Assembly: GCF_001592125.1 (NCBI RefSeq)
Contig: NZ_BCWI01000015.1
Span: forward strand, 1-64,000
DNA length: 64,000 bases
Reading direction: 5' to 3'
From: Microbacterium hominis NBRC 15708
Lineage (GTDB): Bacteria; Actinomycetota; Actinomycetes; Actinomycetales; Microbacteriaceae
Of this stretch, positions 35,193 through 44,456 are shown piece after piece (position 1 is the first letter of the stretch; each line of letters opens with the position of its first letter). A program made the position numbers and the translations under genes. Under the pieces are notes generated by a model. That model was not told the DNA's origin. It ran no database searches and saw only the letters and a list, made by a program, of their open reading frames with translations.

Positions 35193-36184
35193 CACTCCAC
35201 CTCTCCCATGAACTCGCGCGAGGCCGGCTGCGTGGCGGCGACGGCGTCGGCCGGCGTCTGCGCCTTCGCGCGGCGGCGGGCCCGCAGGCGCGGGTCGGCC
35301 AGGTCGTTCAGGCTCTCGCCGATGAGGGTGATGCCCAGCACCGTCAGCACGATCGCGACGCCCGGCGGGATCGCGGTCCACCAGATGCCGGCGGCCACGT
35401 CGCTGATCGACTTGTTGAGGTCGTAGCCCCACTCGGCGGCGGCCGTCGGCTCGATGCCGAAACCGAGGAAGCCGAGGGCGGCGAGGGTCGAGATCGCCTC
35501 CGACGCGTTGAGCGTCACGATGAGCGGCAGCGTCCGGGTGGCGTTGCGCAGCACGTGGCGGAACATGATGCGCGGCGTGGAGGCGCCGATCACCTTGGCC
35601 GACTCGACGAACGCCTCCGCCTTGATGCGCACGACCTCGGCGCGCACGACGCGGAAGTACTGCGGGATGAAGACGACGGTGATGGATGCCGCGGCGGCGA
35701 GGATGCCGGGCCACAGCCCCGACTGCCCACCGCTGATGGCGATCGCGACCACGATCGCGAGCAGCAGGGTCGGGAAGGCGTAGATCGCATCCGCCACGAC
35801 GACGAGGGTGCGATCGACCCAGCCGCCGAGGTAGCCGGAGACGAGGCCCAGCAGGATGCCGATGAACACCGAGAGCACGATCGCCACGATGACGACGTAG
35901 AGCGCCGTCTGGGCACCCCAGATCACGCGGGAGAGCACGTCGTAGCCGCCGACGGTGGTGCCGAGCAGATGCTCCGCGCTGGGCGGCTGCTGCGCCCCGA
36001 AGTTGCCGTCGGGGCCGCTCAGCTGCGCGAACCCGTAGGGCGCGATGAGGGGGGCGAGGATCGCGCAGAGCACGAAGATGCCGGTGAGCACGAGACCGGC
36101 GACGAGCATGCCGCGCTGGAGGCCCACGCTCTGGCGGAGTTGATGGACGACCGGCATCCGGTCGATGAGGCGGGGCTTGGTCAT
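35192..36184 (-). CDS. peptide ABC transporter permease (OppC/DppC type)
   Basis: 330 aa from ATG 36184. An N-terminal membrane segment is followed by a periplasmic loop (LLGTTVGGYDVLSRVIWGAQTAL) and five more segments. The EAA-like loop reads ESAKVIGASTPRIMFRHVLRN. It is the OppC/DppC class (N-terminal OppC_N domain). Its stop overlaps the ATPase start, and it begins 14 bp after the OppB gene. Confidence 0.9.
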   Translation of the reverse strand: MTKPRLIDRMPVVHQLRQSVGLQRGMLVAGLVLTGIFVLCAILAPLIAPYGFAQLSGPDGNFGAQQPPSAEHLLGTTVGGYDVLSRVIWGAQTALYVVIVAIVLSVFIGILLGLVSGYLGGWVDRTLVVVADAIYAFPTLLLAIVVAIAISGGQSGLWPGILAAAASITVVFIPQYFRVVRAEVVRIKAEAFVESAKVIGASTPRIMFRHVLRNATRTLPLIVTLNASEAISTLAALGFLGFGIEPTAAAEWGYDLNKSISDVAAGIWWTAIPPGVAIVLTVLGITLIGESLNDLADPRLRARRRAKAQTPADAVAATQPASREFMGEVE

Positions 36185-36198
36185 GTCCGCATCCCTCT

Positions 36199-37290
36199 TC
36201 AGTACCGGACCCGCGGGTCGATGAACGCGGCGATGATGTCGACGGCGAAGTTCGTCAGCGCGACGATGATCGCGATCATGGCGACGATGCCCTGCACGGC
36301 GACGAAGTCGCGGGATGCCAGGTATGCGGCCAGCTGGAAGCCCAGCCCCTTCCACTCGAAGGTCGTCTCGGTGAGCACCGCACCGCCGAGCATGAGGGCG
36401 ATCTGCAGACCGATCACCGTGATGATCGGGATCAGAGCCGGCTTGTACGCGTGCGTGCGGACCAGACGGCCCTCGCGGACGCCGCGGGAGCGGGCGGCGT
36501 CGATGTACGGCATGTTGAACGTGCCGATGACATTCGTGCGCACCAGGCGCAGGAAGATGCCCGCCGTCAGCAGGCCCAGGGTGAGCGCGGGCAGCACCGC
36601 GTGCAGCAGCACGTCCTGGATGTAGGCGGGGTTCCCGGTCGCGATCGCGTCGATGAGGTAGATGCCGGTCCCACCGTTGCGGCCGATGGCCAGCTCGGTG
36701 CGCACGCTCGCCCGGCCCGAGACGGGCAGCCAGCCCAGCCAGACACCGAAGATCAGCTTGGCGACGAGGCCCGCGAAGAACACCGGCGTGGCATAGAAGA
36801 GGATGGCGCTCACGCGCAGCAGCGCGTCGGGCCAGCGGTCGCGCAGCGCCGCGGCGACGAGGCCCAGCGGGATGCCGACGAGGAAGGCCACCACGAGCGA
36901 GTACAGCACGAGCTCGAGGGTCGCGGTGCCGTACGTGACGATGACCTGCACGACCGGCTGGTTGTCGGTGATGGTCGTGCCGAAGTCGAAGGTGAGGATG
37001 CGCCCGAGGTACTCGACGTACTGCACGAAGATCGGGCGGTCGTAGCCCGCCTCGTGGATGCGCTCGGCCAGCTGGTCGGCCGGCAGCCGTCCGCCCAGCG
37101 CCGCCGTGATCGGGTCGCCCGTCAGGCGGATGAGGAAGAAGACCAGCGTCACCAGGATGAGCACGGTCGGGAAGATCAGCAGGAACCGGATGAGGATGTA
37201 CCGGCCCAGCGTCGACCCCGAATGACTCTTCGTCACCTCGAGCGCGGGTGGCGGCTCGGCGATGGAGGATGCCGCGACGTTGCTGGTCAT
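36199..37290 (-). CDS. peptide ABC transporter permease (OppB/DppB type)
   Basis: 363 aa with six membrane segments. The first (RYILIRFLLIFPTVLILVTLVFFLIRL) is typical of OppB. The cytoplasmic coupling loop reads DAARSRGVREGRLVRTHAYKPALIPIITVIG. It is separated from the binding-protein gene by a large hairpin repeat, which probably lowers permease expression relative to the lipoprotein. Confidence 0.9.
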   Translation of the reverse strand: MTSNVAASSIAEPPPALEVTKSHSGSTLGRYILIRFLLIFPTVLILVTLVFFLIRLTGDPITAALGGRLPADQLAERIHEAGYDRPIFVQYVEYLGRILTFDFGTTITDNQPVVQVIVTYGTATLELVLYSLVVAFLVGIPLGLVAAALRDRWPDALLRVSAILFYATPVFFAGLVAKLIFGVWLGWLPVSGRASVRTELAIGRNGGTGIYLIDAIATGNPAYIQDVLLHAVLPALTLGLLTAGIFLRLVRTNVIGTFNMPYIDAARSRGVREGRLVRTHAYKPALIPIITVIGLQIALMLGGAVLTETTFEWKGLGFQLAAYLASRDFVAVQGIVAMIAIIVALTNFAVDIIAAFIDPRVRY

Positions 37291-37312
37291 GGATGCCTAC
37301 TCTACGGATGAT

Positions 37313-37402
37313 GGGCGTTTCGACTCGCTGCGCTCGCTCAACGACCGGGGGTGTGATCCCCCGGTCGTCGAGCGAGGAGCGCAGCGACGAGTCGAAACGC
37401 CC
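37313..37402. repeat. 90-bp REP-like hairpin between oppA and oppB
   Basis: GGGCGTTTCGACTCG at one end faces CGAGTCGAAACGCCC at the other, and the centre has CCGGGGG-tgtgat-CCCCCGG. Both arms belong to the REP-like family seen at 28.1 and 63 kb. Placed inside an operon, it can act as partial terminator or mRNA stabiliser for oppA. Confidence 0.75.
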
Positions 37403-37409
37403 GCGGCGG

Positions 37410-39053
37410 TTACTTCGTGATCGGCGCGAACCGGAGCTTGAACGACGCGTCGAGCGTCACTCCCTTCACGTCCGCACCGGTGACCGCGACCTGGGCGCCC
37501 TGCAGCAGCGGGACGGTGGACAGATCCTTCGCGACGAGCTCCTGGATCTTCTCGATGTCGGACGTGCGCGTGGCGGCATCCGGCTCCACGGCCTGCTTGA
37601 GGATCAGGTCGTTGACCTCCTGGTTGACGTAGTGGTTGCCCAGGAAGTTCTTCTCGAGGAAGAACGGCGTCAGGTAGTTGTCGGCGTCGGAGTAGTCCGG
37701 GAACCAGCCCAGCTGGTAGGCGGGGTAGACGTCGGCGGTGCGGTCCTTGGAGTACTGCACCCACTCGGTCGACTGCAGGTTGACCGTGAAGAGACCGTCC
37801 TTCTCGAGCTGCTGCTTGACCAGCGCGTACTCGTCACCCGAGGAGGGGCCGTAGTGGTCCGGGCTGTACTGCAGGCTCAGGGTGACGGGCGTCGTGATGC
37901 CGGCCGCGGCGAGCGTCGCCTTCGCCTTGTCGGCGTCCGGACCACCGTTGCCGTCGCCGTACAGGCCCTTCAGCGCATCCGTCGCACCCGCGAAGCCGGC
38001 CGGGACGTAGGAGTACAGCGGGGTGTACGTGCCCTTGTAGACCTGCTCCGAGATGGTCTCGCGGTCGATGAGGTCGGCCACCGCCTGGCGGACGGCGAGC
38101 GCCTTGGCCGGGTCGGCCTCGGCGGTCGTGGCGCCGAACGGCTGCGTGTTGAAGTTGAACACGATGTAGCGGATCTCGCCGCCGGGGCCCTCGACGACCT
38201 TGACCTTGTCGTTGCCCGACAGGTCGGACACGTCGGTGGCCGACAGGCTGCGGTAGGCCACGTCGACGTCACCCTGCTGCACGGCGAGCTTCAGGTTCGA
38301 CGACTCGGCGAAGTAGCTCAGGATGACGCCCGAGTTGGTCGCGGCGGGCAGCAGTCCCTTGTAGTTGGCGTTCGGGGTGAACTCGACGGTCTTGTTGAAG
38401 TCCCACTTCGTGATCGAGTAGGGCCCGCCGAAGGCGTCGGCCGAGACGATGTCCTGGTCGGGCGTGATCGCGTCGGCCGAGAACACCTCCTCGTCGACGA
38501 TCGCGCCGGGGAACGAGGTGAGGATGAAGGGGAAGACCTGGTCGTTGTCGGTCTTGAGCTTGAAGACCACCGTCGTGGCGTCGGGGGTCTCGACGCTGTC
38601 GAGGTTGTAGAGCAGGCTCGACGCCCCGTTCGGGTCGGCGATCTTCAGGTTGCGGTCGAAGGAGAACTTCACGTCCGAGGAGGTGAGGTCGTGGCCGTTG
38701 GCCCACTTCAGACCGGCCGGCAGCGTGACGGTGTACTCGTTGGGGGCGGTGAACTCGGCCGACTCCGCGAGGTCGGGCACGACCTCGGTCGAGTTGTAGT
38801 CCGTGTTCACGAGATACGGGAAGACCTGCGTCTGCACGGCGAGCGAGCCGTTGTCGTACGAGCCGGCCGGGTCGAGGGTGGTCACCTTGTCGGTGGTGCC
38901 GACGATGACGGGGCCTCCGGCGGCGCCGTCGGTCGAGCCACCGGTCGAGCCGCCGGCGCAGCCGGCGAGCAGGAGCGCGGAGACGGCGAGTGCCCCGGCG
39001 GCCAGGCCGATGCGGCCTCGACCAGTCCCCGGGGAAGTGAAGTGCAGTGCCAT
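37410..39053 (-). CDS. peptide-binding lipoprotein of the ABC importer
   Basis: 547 aa. The signal peptide ends in the lipobox LLAGC. The mature part is an extracellular solute-binding protein family 5 sequence (VTLPAGLKWANGHDLTSSDVKFSFDRN, then PAYQLGWFPDYSDADNYLTPFF). It captures peptides outside the membrane. It leads the oppA-B-C-DF operon. The upstream gap carries GTTACAAAAAACGC on the minus strand, a candidate regulator site. Confidence 0.9.
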   Translation of the reverse strand: MALHFTSPGTGRGRIGLAAGALAVSALLLAGCAGGSTGGSTDGAAGGPVIVGTTDKVTTLDPAGSYDNGSLAVQTQVFPYLVNTDYNSTEVVPDLAESAEFTAPNEYTVTLPAGLKWANGHDLTSSDVKFSFDRNLKIADPNGASSLLYNLDSVETPDATTVVFKLKTDNDQVFPFILTSFPGAIVDEEVFSADAITPDQDIVSADAFGGPYSITKWDFNKTVEFTPNANYKGLLPAATNSGVILSYFAESSNLKLAVQQGDVDVAYRSLSATDVSDLSGNDKVKVVEGPGGEIRYIVFNFNTQPFGATTAEADPAKALAVRQAVADLIDRETISEQVYKGTYTPLYSYVPAGFAGATDALKGLYGDGNGGPDADKAKATLAAAGITTPVTLSLQYSPDHYGPSSGDEYALVKQQLEKDGLFTVNLQSTEWVQYSKDRTADVYPAYQLGWFPDYSDADNYLTPFFLEKNFLGNHYVNQEVNDLILKQAVEPDAATRTSDIEKIQELVAKDLSTVPLLQGAQVAVTGADVKGVTLDASFKLRFAPITK

Positions 39054-39204
39054 ATGAACTACCTCTGCTGTGTGTCGGTCGACCCCGCCGGGGAGGCGGA
39101 GTCCAGACCGCTATCTTGACCCCGGCATCCGGAATTCACCCCGTCATCGCGTTTTTTGTAACGAGAATGAAACCCGGGACCAGCGATCTTGGATCGCCGT
39201 TCCG

Positions 39205-39891
39205 TCACGAGGCGCCGCGGTCGCCGTCCGTCCCGGTGAGCAGCCCGTCGGCGCGCGCGACCCGCGCGATCTCGACCTTCGTGTGCACCGGGCGACCCAC
39301 CGCCGCGTACTTCGCCTTGACGCGATTGAGGTACTTGCGGGCGGTGTCCTCCCGCACGCCGATGCGTTCGGCGACCTCGCCGATCGTGTGGCCGGCGCCG
39401 TAGAGCACGACGAGCCGCTCCTCCTGGGGACTCAGCGCGGGCCGCACGGGCAGCGCCGCGAGAACCGCGCGTGCGCGGGGGGACCAGGCGCGTGCGCGGC
39501 GGCGCACGGCGTCGATGACGGCGAGCACGACCCGCTCAGATTCGAGGGAGGACACGATGCCGTCCACCCCGGCATCCCTCAGCACGCACATCGTGCGATC
39601 GCCCGCGCCCGGCACCAGGGCGACCACGCGCAGCCCGGCGGCGCGACAGGCGGCGAGCGCTTCGAGTTCCGGTCCGTCGGCCAGCGACGCCGAGACGAGC
39701 AGGATCATCTGAGCCCGTGCCGCCCGATCGGTGCCCCGCAGCCGCATCGCGAGGTCGTGCAGCGACGCCGACTCGTCCACGACGCTCATGCCGAGACGCC
39801 GCGTCAGCAGCTCGCGAGCACGCCCGCGGCGCGCGCTCGACGCATCGACGATGGCGGCGCGCCGCAGCGCTCCCCCTCCCGGCTGGACCAT
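39205..39891 (-). CDS. LuxR-type regulator with a degenerate receiver-like domain
   Basis: 228 aa from ATG 39891 (GGAGAGGAG upstream; earlier in-frame starts have no such site). The N-terminal 120 residues look like a receiver fold (AAIVDASSARRGRARELL, then QMILLVSASL) without the usual phospho-Asp in its place. The C-terminal HTH reads LSPQEERLVVLYGAGHTIGEVAERIGVREDTARKYLNRVKAKY. It may bind DNA independently of phosphorylation. It is divergent from the ABC exporter and follows the opp operon promoter region. Confidence 0.7.
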   Translation of the reverse strand: MVQPGGGALRRAAIVDASSARRGRARELLTRRLGMSVVDESASLHDLAMRLRGTDRAARAQMILLVSASLADGPELEALAACRAAGLRVVALVPGAGDRTMCVLRDAGVDGIVSSLESERVVLAVIDAVRRRARAWSPRARAVLAALPVRPALSPQEERLVVLYGAGHTIGEVAERIGVREDTARKYLNRVKAKYAAVGRPVHTKVEIARVARADGLLTGTDGDRGAS

Positions 39892-40037
39892 CCCGACTCC
39901 TCTCCTCCCGTAAGTGAGAGTCCGAAACCACCGATCTGTGACGCGGTTCGGCGAGATTCCTGCCGTGACGAATGTCATGGCGCGGTCGTGACGCCCGTGT
40001 GCGGCACGTCGCACCGGGCCGCGGCAGAGTCGGAGAC

Positions 40038-40943
40038 ATGGATCAGAACGAGGGAGTGCTCGCGGTGGATGCCGCGGGCCTGCGCAAGAGCTTCGGCAGC
40101 GTCCGAGCGGTGGAGAGCGTCGATCTGCGGGTGCGCCCGGGTGAGATCGTCGCCTTCCTGGGCCCGAACGGCGCGGGAAAGACGACGACGATCGACATGC
40201 TGCTGGGGCTCTCCGACCCCGACGGCGGCGCGGTGCGGGTGTTCGGTGAGAGCCCGCGGGCGGCGATCTCGCACGGACTGGTGTCGGCGGTGCTGCAGAC
40301 CGGCGGCCTGCTGAAAGACATCACGGTGCGCGAGACGCTCGCTCTCACGGCGAGCCTGTTCGCCGACACGCGTCCGATCGAGGAGGTCATGCAGCGTGCG
40401 GGCATCAGTGAGCTCGGGAGTCGACGGGTCGGCCTGTGCTCGGGCGGCCAGCAGCAGCGGCTACGCTTCGCCATGGCGCTGCTCAGCGACCCCGGACTGC
40501 TGATCCTCGACGAGCCGACCACCGGCATGGATGTCGAGGGGCGTCGCGCGTTCTGGAGCGCGATCCGCTCCGACGCCGCCCGCGGCCGCACGGTGCTGTT
40601 CGCGACCCACTACCTCGACGAGGCCGACGAGTACGCCGACCGCATCGTGCTCATGAGCCGCGGCCGCATCGTGGCCGACGGCTCCACCGCCGAGATCAAG
40701 AACCTCGTGTCGGGACGCATCGTGCGTGCCACCCTGCCGGGCGCCGACCCGGCGCGCCTCGCCGCCCATCCCGCCGTCGACGACGTCGAGTTCGCCGGCG
40801 ACCGCATCAGCATCCACACGAAGGACTCGGATGCCGTCGCCCGTCACCTCCTCACCGAGACCGCGGCCCGCGACATCGAGATCACGTCCCAGAACCTCGA
40901 GAGCGTCTTCCTCGCGCTCACCTCCGAAGGAGCCCCCGCATGA
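40038..40943 (+). CDS. ABC-2 type exporter ATPase
   Basis: 301 aa from ATG 40038. Walker A GPNGAGKTTT, signature CSGGQQQR, Walker B LLILDEPTTGMD and the switch His in FATHYLDEADEYADR are complete. The C-terminal extension ends LESVFLALT, as in drug- or lipid-exporting ABC-2 systems. Its stop overlaps the permease ATG (ATGA). First gene of an exporter/two-component operon. Confidence 0.9.
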   Translation: MDQNEGVLAVDAAGLRKSFGSVRAVESVDLRVRPGEIVAFLGPNGAGKTTTIDMLLGLSDPDGGAVRVFGESPRAAISHGLVSAVLQTGGLLKDITVRETLALTASLFADTRPIEEVMQRAGISELGSRRVGLCSGGQQQRLRFAMALLSDPGLLILDEPTTGMDVEGRRAFWSAIRSDAARGRTVLFATHYLDEADEYADRIVLMSRGRIVADGSTAEIKNLVSGRIVRATLPGADPARLAAHPAVDDVEFAGDRISIHTKDSDAVARHLLTETAARDIEITSQNLESVFLALTSEGAPA

Positions 40944-41773
40944 GCACCGCATCCACCGCGCCGACCGCGCTGTCGACCGATCGCGTCACCCTCGCCCGGC
41001 GGGTGCCGCCGCTCGGCGGCTTCAACCTGACCTATCTGGGCATCGAGCTGAAGCGCCGCCTGCGCAATCGCCGGACGCTCTTCTTCACGATCGCGTTCCC
41101 CGTCGTGATGTACGTCATCATCGGCCTGCGGCTGCGCGACGAACAGCTGACGGCGACGCCCGTCGCCGACGGCGGTGTCTCCGTCGCGGCCTACATCATG
41201 GTGTCGATGGCGATGTACGGCGCCATGATGTCGGCCACCCAGACGGGCGCCGCCGTCGCGCTCGAGCGCACGCAGGGGTGGAGCCGCCAGCTGCGCCTCA
41301 CCCCGCTGAACCCGCTCGTCAACATCATCATCAAGATGATCGCGGGCATGGTGCTGGGCCTGCTCGCCGTGGTCGCGACCTACGCGGCCGGCGCGATCAG
41401 CGGCATCCAGCTCAGCGCCGGGCAGTGGATCGGCACGGGCCTGGTGGGCTGGGTGCTCGCGAGCGCCGTGTTCACGACGCTCGGCCTCTTCGTCGGCTAC
41501 CTCATGCCGAGCGAGAACGCCGCCCAGGTGACGAGCCTCATCGTCGTCTTCCTGTCGTTCCTCGGAGGCCTGTTCTACCCGCTGAGCAGCATGCCCGACT
41601 TCATGCAGACGATCGCGAAGTTCACACCGGTGTACGGCATCGGAGAGCTCGCCCGCTCGCCTCTGACCGGGGAGAGCTTCGACGCCATGTGGCTCATCAA
41701 CGCCTTGGTGTGGCTGGTCGTGTTCGTCGCGGGGACGACCTGGGCGTTCCGGCGCGACACGAAGCGCGTGTGA
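40940..41773 (+). CDS. ABC-2 type exporter permease
   Basis: 277 aa with six membrane segments; RRTLFFTIAFPVVMYVIIGL at the first and SFLGGLFYPLSSMPDFMQTIAKFTPVYG near the fifth are typical of ABC-2 permeases (DrrB/NodJ-like). It partners the ATPase just upstream. With a DesK-like kinase behind it, the exporter is probably induced by a membrane or antibiotic signal. Confidence 0.88.
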   Translation: MSTASTAPTALSTDRVTLARRVPPLGGFNLTYLGIELKRRLRNRRTLFFTIAFPVVMYVIIGLRLRDEQLTATPVADGGVSVAAYIMVSMAMYGAMMSATQTGAAVALERTQGWSRQLRLTPLNPLVNIIIKMIAGMVLGLLAVVATYAAGAISGIQLSAGQWIGTGLVGWVLASAVFTTLGLFVGYLMPSENAAQVTSLIVVFLSFLGGLFYPLSSMPDFMQTIAKFTPVYGIGELARSPLTGESFDAMWLINALVWLVVFVAGTTWAFRRDTKRV

Positions 41774-41788
41774 GAGGCGCGCCCTACA

Positions 41789-42961
41789 GTGAAGTCCGTG
41801 AGCGCGACGCGAGACGATCTCGACGGGACCGGGTGGGACGTTCCCCCGGTCTCCGCCTCGTCGGCCGCACCGACGCCCCGTGAGGTCCTGACCGCCCGCG
41901 CCGCCCGCGGCTGGTACGTCGGCGCGTCGATCTCGCTCATCTGGTTGTTCATCGTGGCCACCGAGGCCGTCGCGGCGGCCGACACGGCGGTGTCGAGCGC
42001 CGTCGTGATCGCCCTGCTGGTGTGCTTCGCGGCATCCTTCCTGATCGCCGTCCCCGTCTCGCGCCTTCTGCCCCTGCGCCTTCGGCTGCTTCCGGCGGCC
42101 TGGCTGTTCGTGCTCTCCTTCAGCCTGTTCCCCTGGATCGGCTGGGACGTCCGCGGCGTCTGGAGCTACGTGGGCGTCGCGATCGGCATGGCCGTGGTCC
42201 GGCTGCGCACGACCTGGCTGCTGCTGCTCGCGCTCGGAGCGGCATCCCTGATCGTCGGGGTGATCTCCGACGGCTGGACCGAGGGCGTGCTGTTCCTGCC
42301 CGCGATCATCGTCTCGGTCTCCGCGATGATGGCCGCGTTCGGACGCAACATCGCGGCCATGAACGCCCTCCGCGCGACCCGCGACCAGATGGCGGAGATG
42401 GCCTTGGAACGCGAACGCAGCCGCGTCGCGCGCGACCTGCACGACATCCTCGGCCACTCGCTCACGGTCATCACGGTGAAATCCGAGCTCGCCGGACGCC
42501 TGATCGACGTCGATCCGGCACGGGCACGGGGGGAGATCGGCGAAGTCGAGGCCCTCGCCCGCGGGGCTCTCGCCGATGTGCGCACCACCGTCGCCGGCTA
42601 CCGCGGGGTCAGCGTCGCGGGCGAGCTCGCCGCTGCGCGGGCGGCGCTGGATGCCGCGGGCATCGCGGCCGAGCTGCCCACCGCCACCGAGAACGTCCCC
42701 GCCGAGCGCCGCGAACTGGCCGGCTGGATCGTGCGCGAAGGTGTGACCAACGTGATCCGCCATGCGCAGGCGTCGCGGTGCCGCGTGCGCCTGAGCGCGC
42801 GCAGCGTCAGCATCGAGGACGACGGGGTGGGCCCGGCATCCGCAGCGACCGCCGCCGGCACCGGGCTGATCGGCCTGCGCGAACGGGTGGAGGCCGCCGG
42901 CGGACGCCTCACGCTCGGACGCAGCGACCTCGGCGGGTTCCTCCTGCGGGTGACGCTGTGA
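41789..42961 (+). CDS. sensor histidine kinase, DesK/NarL family
   Basis: 390 aa from GTG 41789 (a second GTG three codons later is possible). Five or six membrane segments between 42 and 185 have almost no extracellular loops, as in DesK. The HisKA_3 box is ERSRVARDLHDILGHS with His218, and the ATPase domain has EGVTNVIRHAQAS, DDGVG and GTGLIGLRERVEAAGG. It phosphorylates the following regulator. Its stop overlaps that gene (GTGA). Confidence 0.9.
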   Translation: MKSVSATRDDLDGTGWDVPPVSASSAAPTPREVLTARAARGWYVGASISLIWLFIVATEAVAAADTAVSSAVVIALLVCFAASFLIAVPVSRLLPLRLRLLPAAWLFVLSFSLFPWIGWDVRGVWSYVGVAIGMAVVRLRTTWLLLLALGAASLIVGVISDGWTEGVLFLPAIIVSVSAMMAAFGRNIAAMNALRATRDQMAEMALERERSRVARDLHDILGHSLTVITVKSELAGRLIDVDPARARGEIGEVEALARGALADVRTTVAGYRGVSVAGELAAARAALDAAGIAAELPTATENVPAERRELAGWIVREGVTNVIRHAQASRCRVRLSARSVSIEDDGVGPASAATAAGTGLIGLRERVEAAGGRLTLGRSDLGGFLLRVTL

Positions 42962-43563
42962 TCCGGCTGCTCATCGCCGATGACCAGGCGCTCGTGCGCG
43001 GCGCGCTCTCCGCCCTGCTCGGACTCGAGCCCGACATCGAGGTGGTCGCCGAGGTGGGTCGCGGCGACGAGGTGGTGGATGCCGCGGTGCGCTCGGCCGC
43101 CGACGTCGCGCTGCTGGACATCGAGATGCCCGGGATGGACGGGATCGCGGCGGCATCCGCGCTGCGCAGCGCACGACCCGCGTGCCGGGCGCTCATCGTG
43201 ACCACCTTCGGGCGACCGGGGTACCTGACGCGCGCGATGCGGGCGGGAGCGGCCGGCTTCGTGGTCAAGGACACACCGGCCGCACAGCTCGCCGACGCCG
43301 TGCGCCGCGTGTCGCAGGGGCTGCGGGTGGTCGACCCGGCCCTCGCCGCCGACTCGCTCGCGCAGGGGGAGTCGCCGCTCACGGGCCGAGAGACCGACGT
43401 GCTCTCCGTCGCGCGTACCGGCGGCTCGATCGCCGACATCGCGCAGATGCTGCACTTGAGCGAGGGCACCGTCCGCAATCACCTCTCCAGCGCGATCGGC
43501 AAGACGGGGGCCCGCAATCGCGCCGATGCCGTGCGGATCGCCGACGAGAACGGCTGGCTCTAG
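42958..43563 (+). CDS. NarL-family response regulator
   Basis: 201 aa from GTG 42958 inside the kinase stop. The receiver domain reads IRLLIADDQALVRGAL with phospho-Asp 54 (LLDIEMPGMDG), Thr in VTTFGRPG and Lys in VVKDTPA. The LuxR HTH is LTGRETDVLSVARTGGSIADIAQMLHLSEGTVRNHL. It likely controls the ABC exporter genes upstream. Its 3' end overlaps the convergent MarR gene by four bases. Confidence 0.92.
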   Translation: MIRLLIADDQALVRGALSALLGLEPDIEVVAEVGRGDEVVDAAVRSAADVALLDIEMPGMDGIAAASALRSARPACRALIVTTFGRPGYLTRAMRAGAAGFVVKDTPAAQLADAVRRVSQGLRVVDPALAADSLAQGESPLTGRETDVLSVARTGGSIADIAQMLHLSEGTVRNHLSSAIGKTGARNRADAVRIADENGWL

Positions 43564-44003
43564 CCGCGCAGCGAACGGATCATCGCGGCGAGCAGGCGCA
43601 GCGCCTCATCGCGGTCGTCCGCGTCGAGACCGTCCAGCATGCGATCCTCCACCGAGCGCACGGCGGTGCTGGCGGCGGCCAGCGCGGTGCGGCCGCGATC
43701 GGTGATCGTGGCGGGGAGCACCTTGCCGCTGACGGGGGTGTCGGGCCGCGAGATCTCACCGTCGCGCTCGAGCTTCTGCAGCAGCACGTTCATGGTCTGG
43801 CGGGTGACGAAGGTGCCGCGGGCCAGATCAGAGTTCGACAGGCCGGGGCGCTGTGCCAGCAGCTCGAGGCACGCGTAGTGGGTGACGTTCATCCCGAGCG
43901 GTCGCAGTACGTCCTCCATCGCGGCCCGGAGGGCGCTGGCTGCCTCTTTGAGGCGATAGCCGACGGAGGTCGGCAGATCGATGGCGGGAAGGCGTTGACT
44001 CAT
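43560..44003 (-). CDS. MarR-family repressor
   Basis: 147 aa. The winged-helix core reads LELLAQRPGLSNSDLARGTFVTRQTMNVLLQKLERDGEI, followed by the wing and a dimerisation helix. ATG 44003 lies inside the first of two perfect 16-bp operators, so the transcript may be leaderless and autorepressed. It is divergent from a VOC gene that it probably represses. Confidence 0.87.
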   Translation of the reverse strand: MSQRLPAIDLPTSVGYRLKEAASALRAAMEDVLRPLGMNVTHYACLELLAQRPGLSNSDLARGTFVTRQTMNVLLQKLERDGEISRPDTPVSGKVLPATITDRGRTALAAASTAVRSVEDRMLDGLDADDRDEALRLLAAMIRSLRG

Positions 44004-44044
44004 GTCAGTATCCTGACATACAGTTGCATGTCAGATAACTGACA
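44003..44044. promoter_or_regulatory. two MarR operators
   Basis: TGTCAG-N4-CTGACA occurs twice, at 44003-44018 and 44029-44044, both perfect and centred 26 bp apart, in the divergent promoter between the MarR and VOC genes. Confidence 0.8.
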
Positions 44045-44061
44045 CACGAGAGGACGATCCC

Positions 44062-44430
44062 ATGCCCGCCACCGGCCCCGACTTCATTTCCCTGCAGGTT
44101 CGCGACCTCGCCGCATCCCAGGCGTTCTACGAGAGCTTCCTCGGCCTCGTGCGCTCACCGGCCGGACCGCCCCACGCCGTCGTGTTCACGACGACGCCGA
44201 TCGCGTTCGCCGTGCGCGACATCGTCGATGACGCCGTCCGGGATGCCGCCACCCCGCCGGGGGCGGGCATCGCCCTCTAGCTGCACGCGACCGAGGTGCA
44301 GCAGATCCACGACGCCCTGGTCGCCGCCGGCCACGAGATCGTCGCGGCGCCGATCGACGGCCCGTTCGGCCGCACCTTCACGTTCGTCGACCCGGACGGT
44401 TACCGCATCACGCTGCACGACCGCGCCTGA
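44062..44430 (+). pseudogene. VOC-fold protein interrupted by an amber codon
   Basis: The frame starts at ATG 44062 (FISLQVRDLAASQAFYESFLGLVR) and meets TAG at 44278. Immediately after, the same frame continues LHATEVQQIHDALVAAGHEI and RTFTFVDPDGYRITLHD to TGA 44428-44430, completing a normal VOC module of about 122 aa. Relatives usually have Trp at the stop (GIALWLHA), so one TGG to TAG change explains it. It is divergent from the MarR repressor. Either a recent null allele or a sequencing error. Confidence 0.8.
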
Positions 44431-44456
44431 CCGGCGAGGCCGCGGGGATGCCGCCG

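Noticed and set aside
37248..39119. 623-codon plus-strand frame opposite oppA
   Set aside because: Antisense shadow; oppA has a lipobox and family motifs.
39205..39891. Full response regulator paired with the DesK-like kinase
   Set aside because: The receiver-like domain lacks the phospho-Asp and the kinase already has its own regulator in the same operon.
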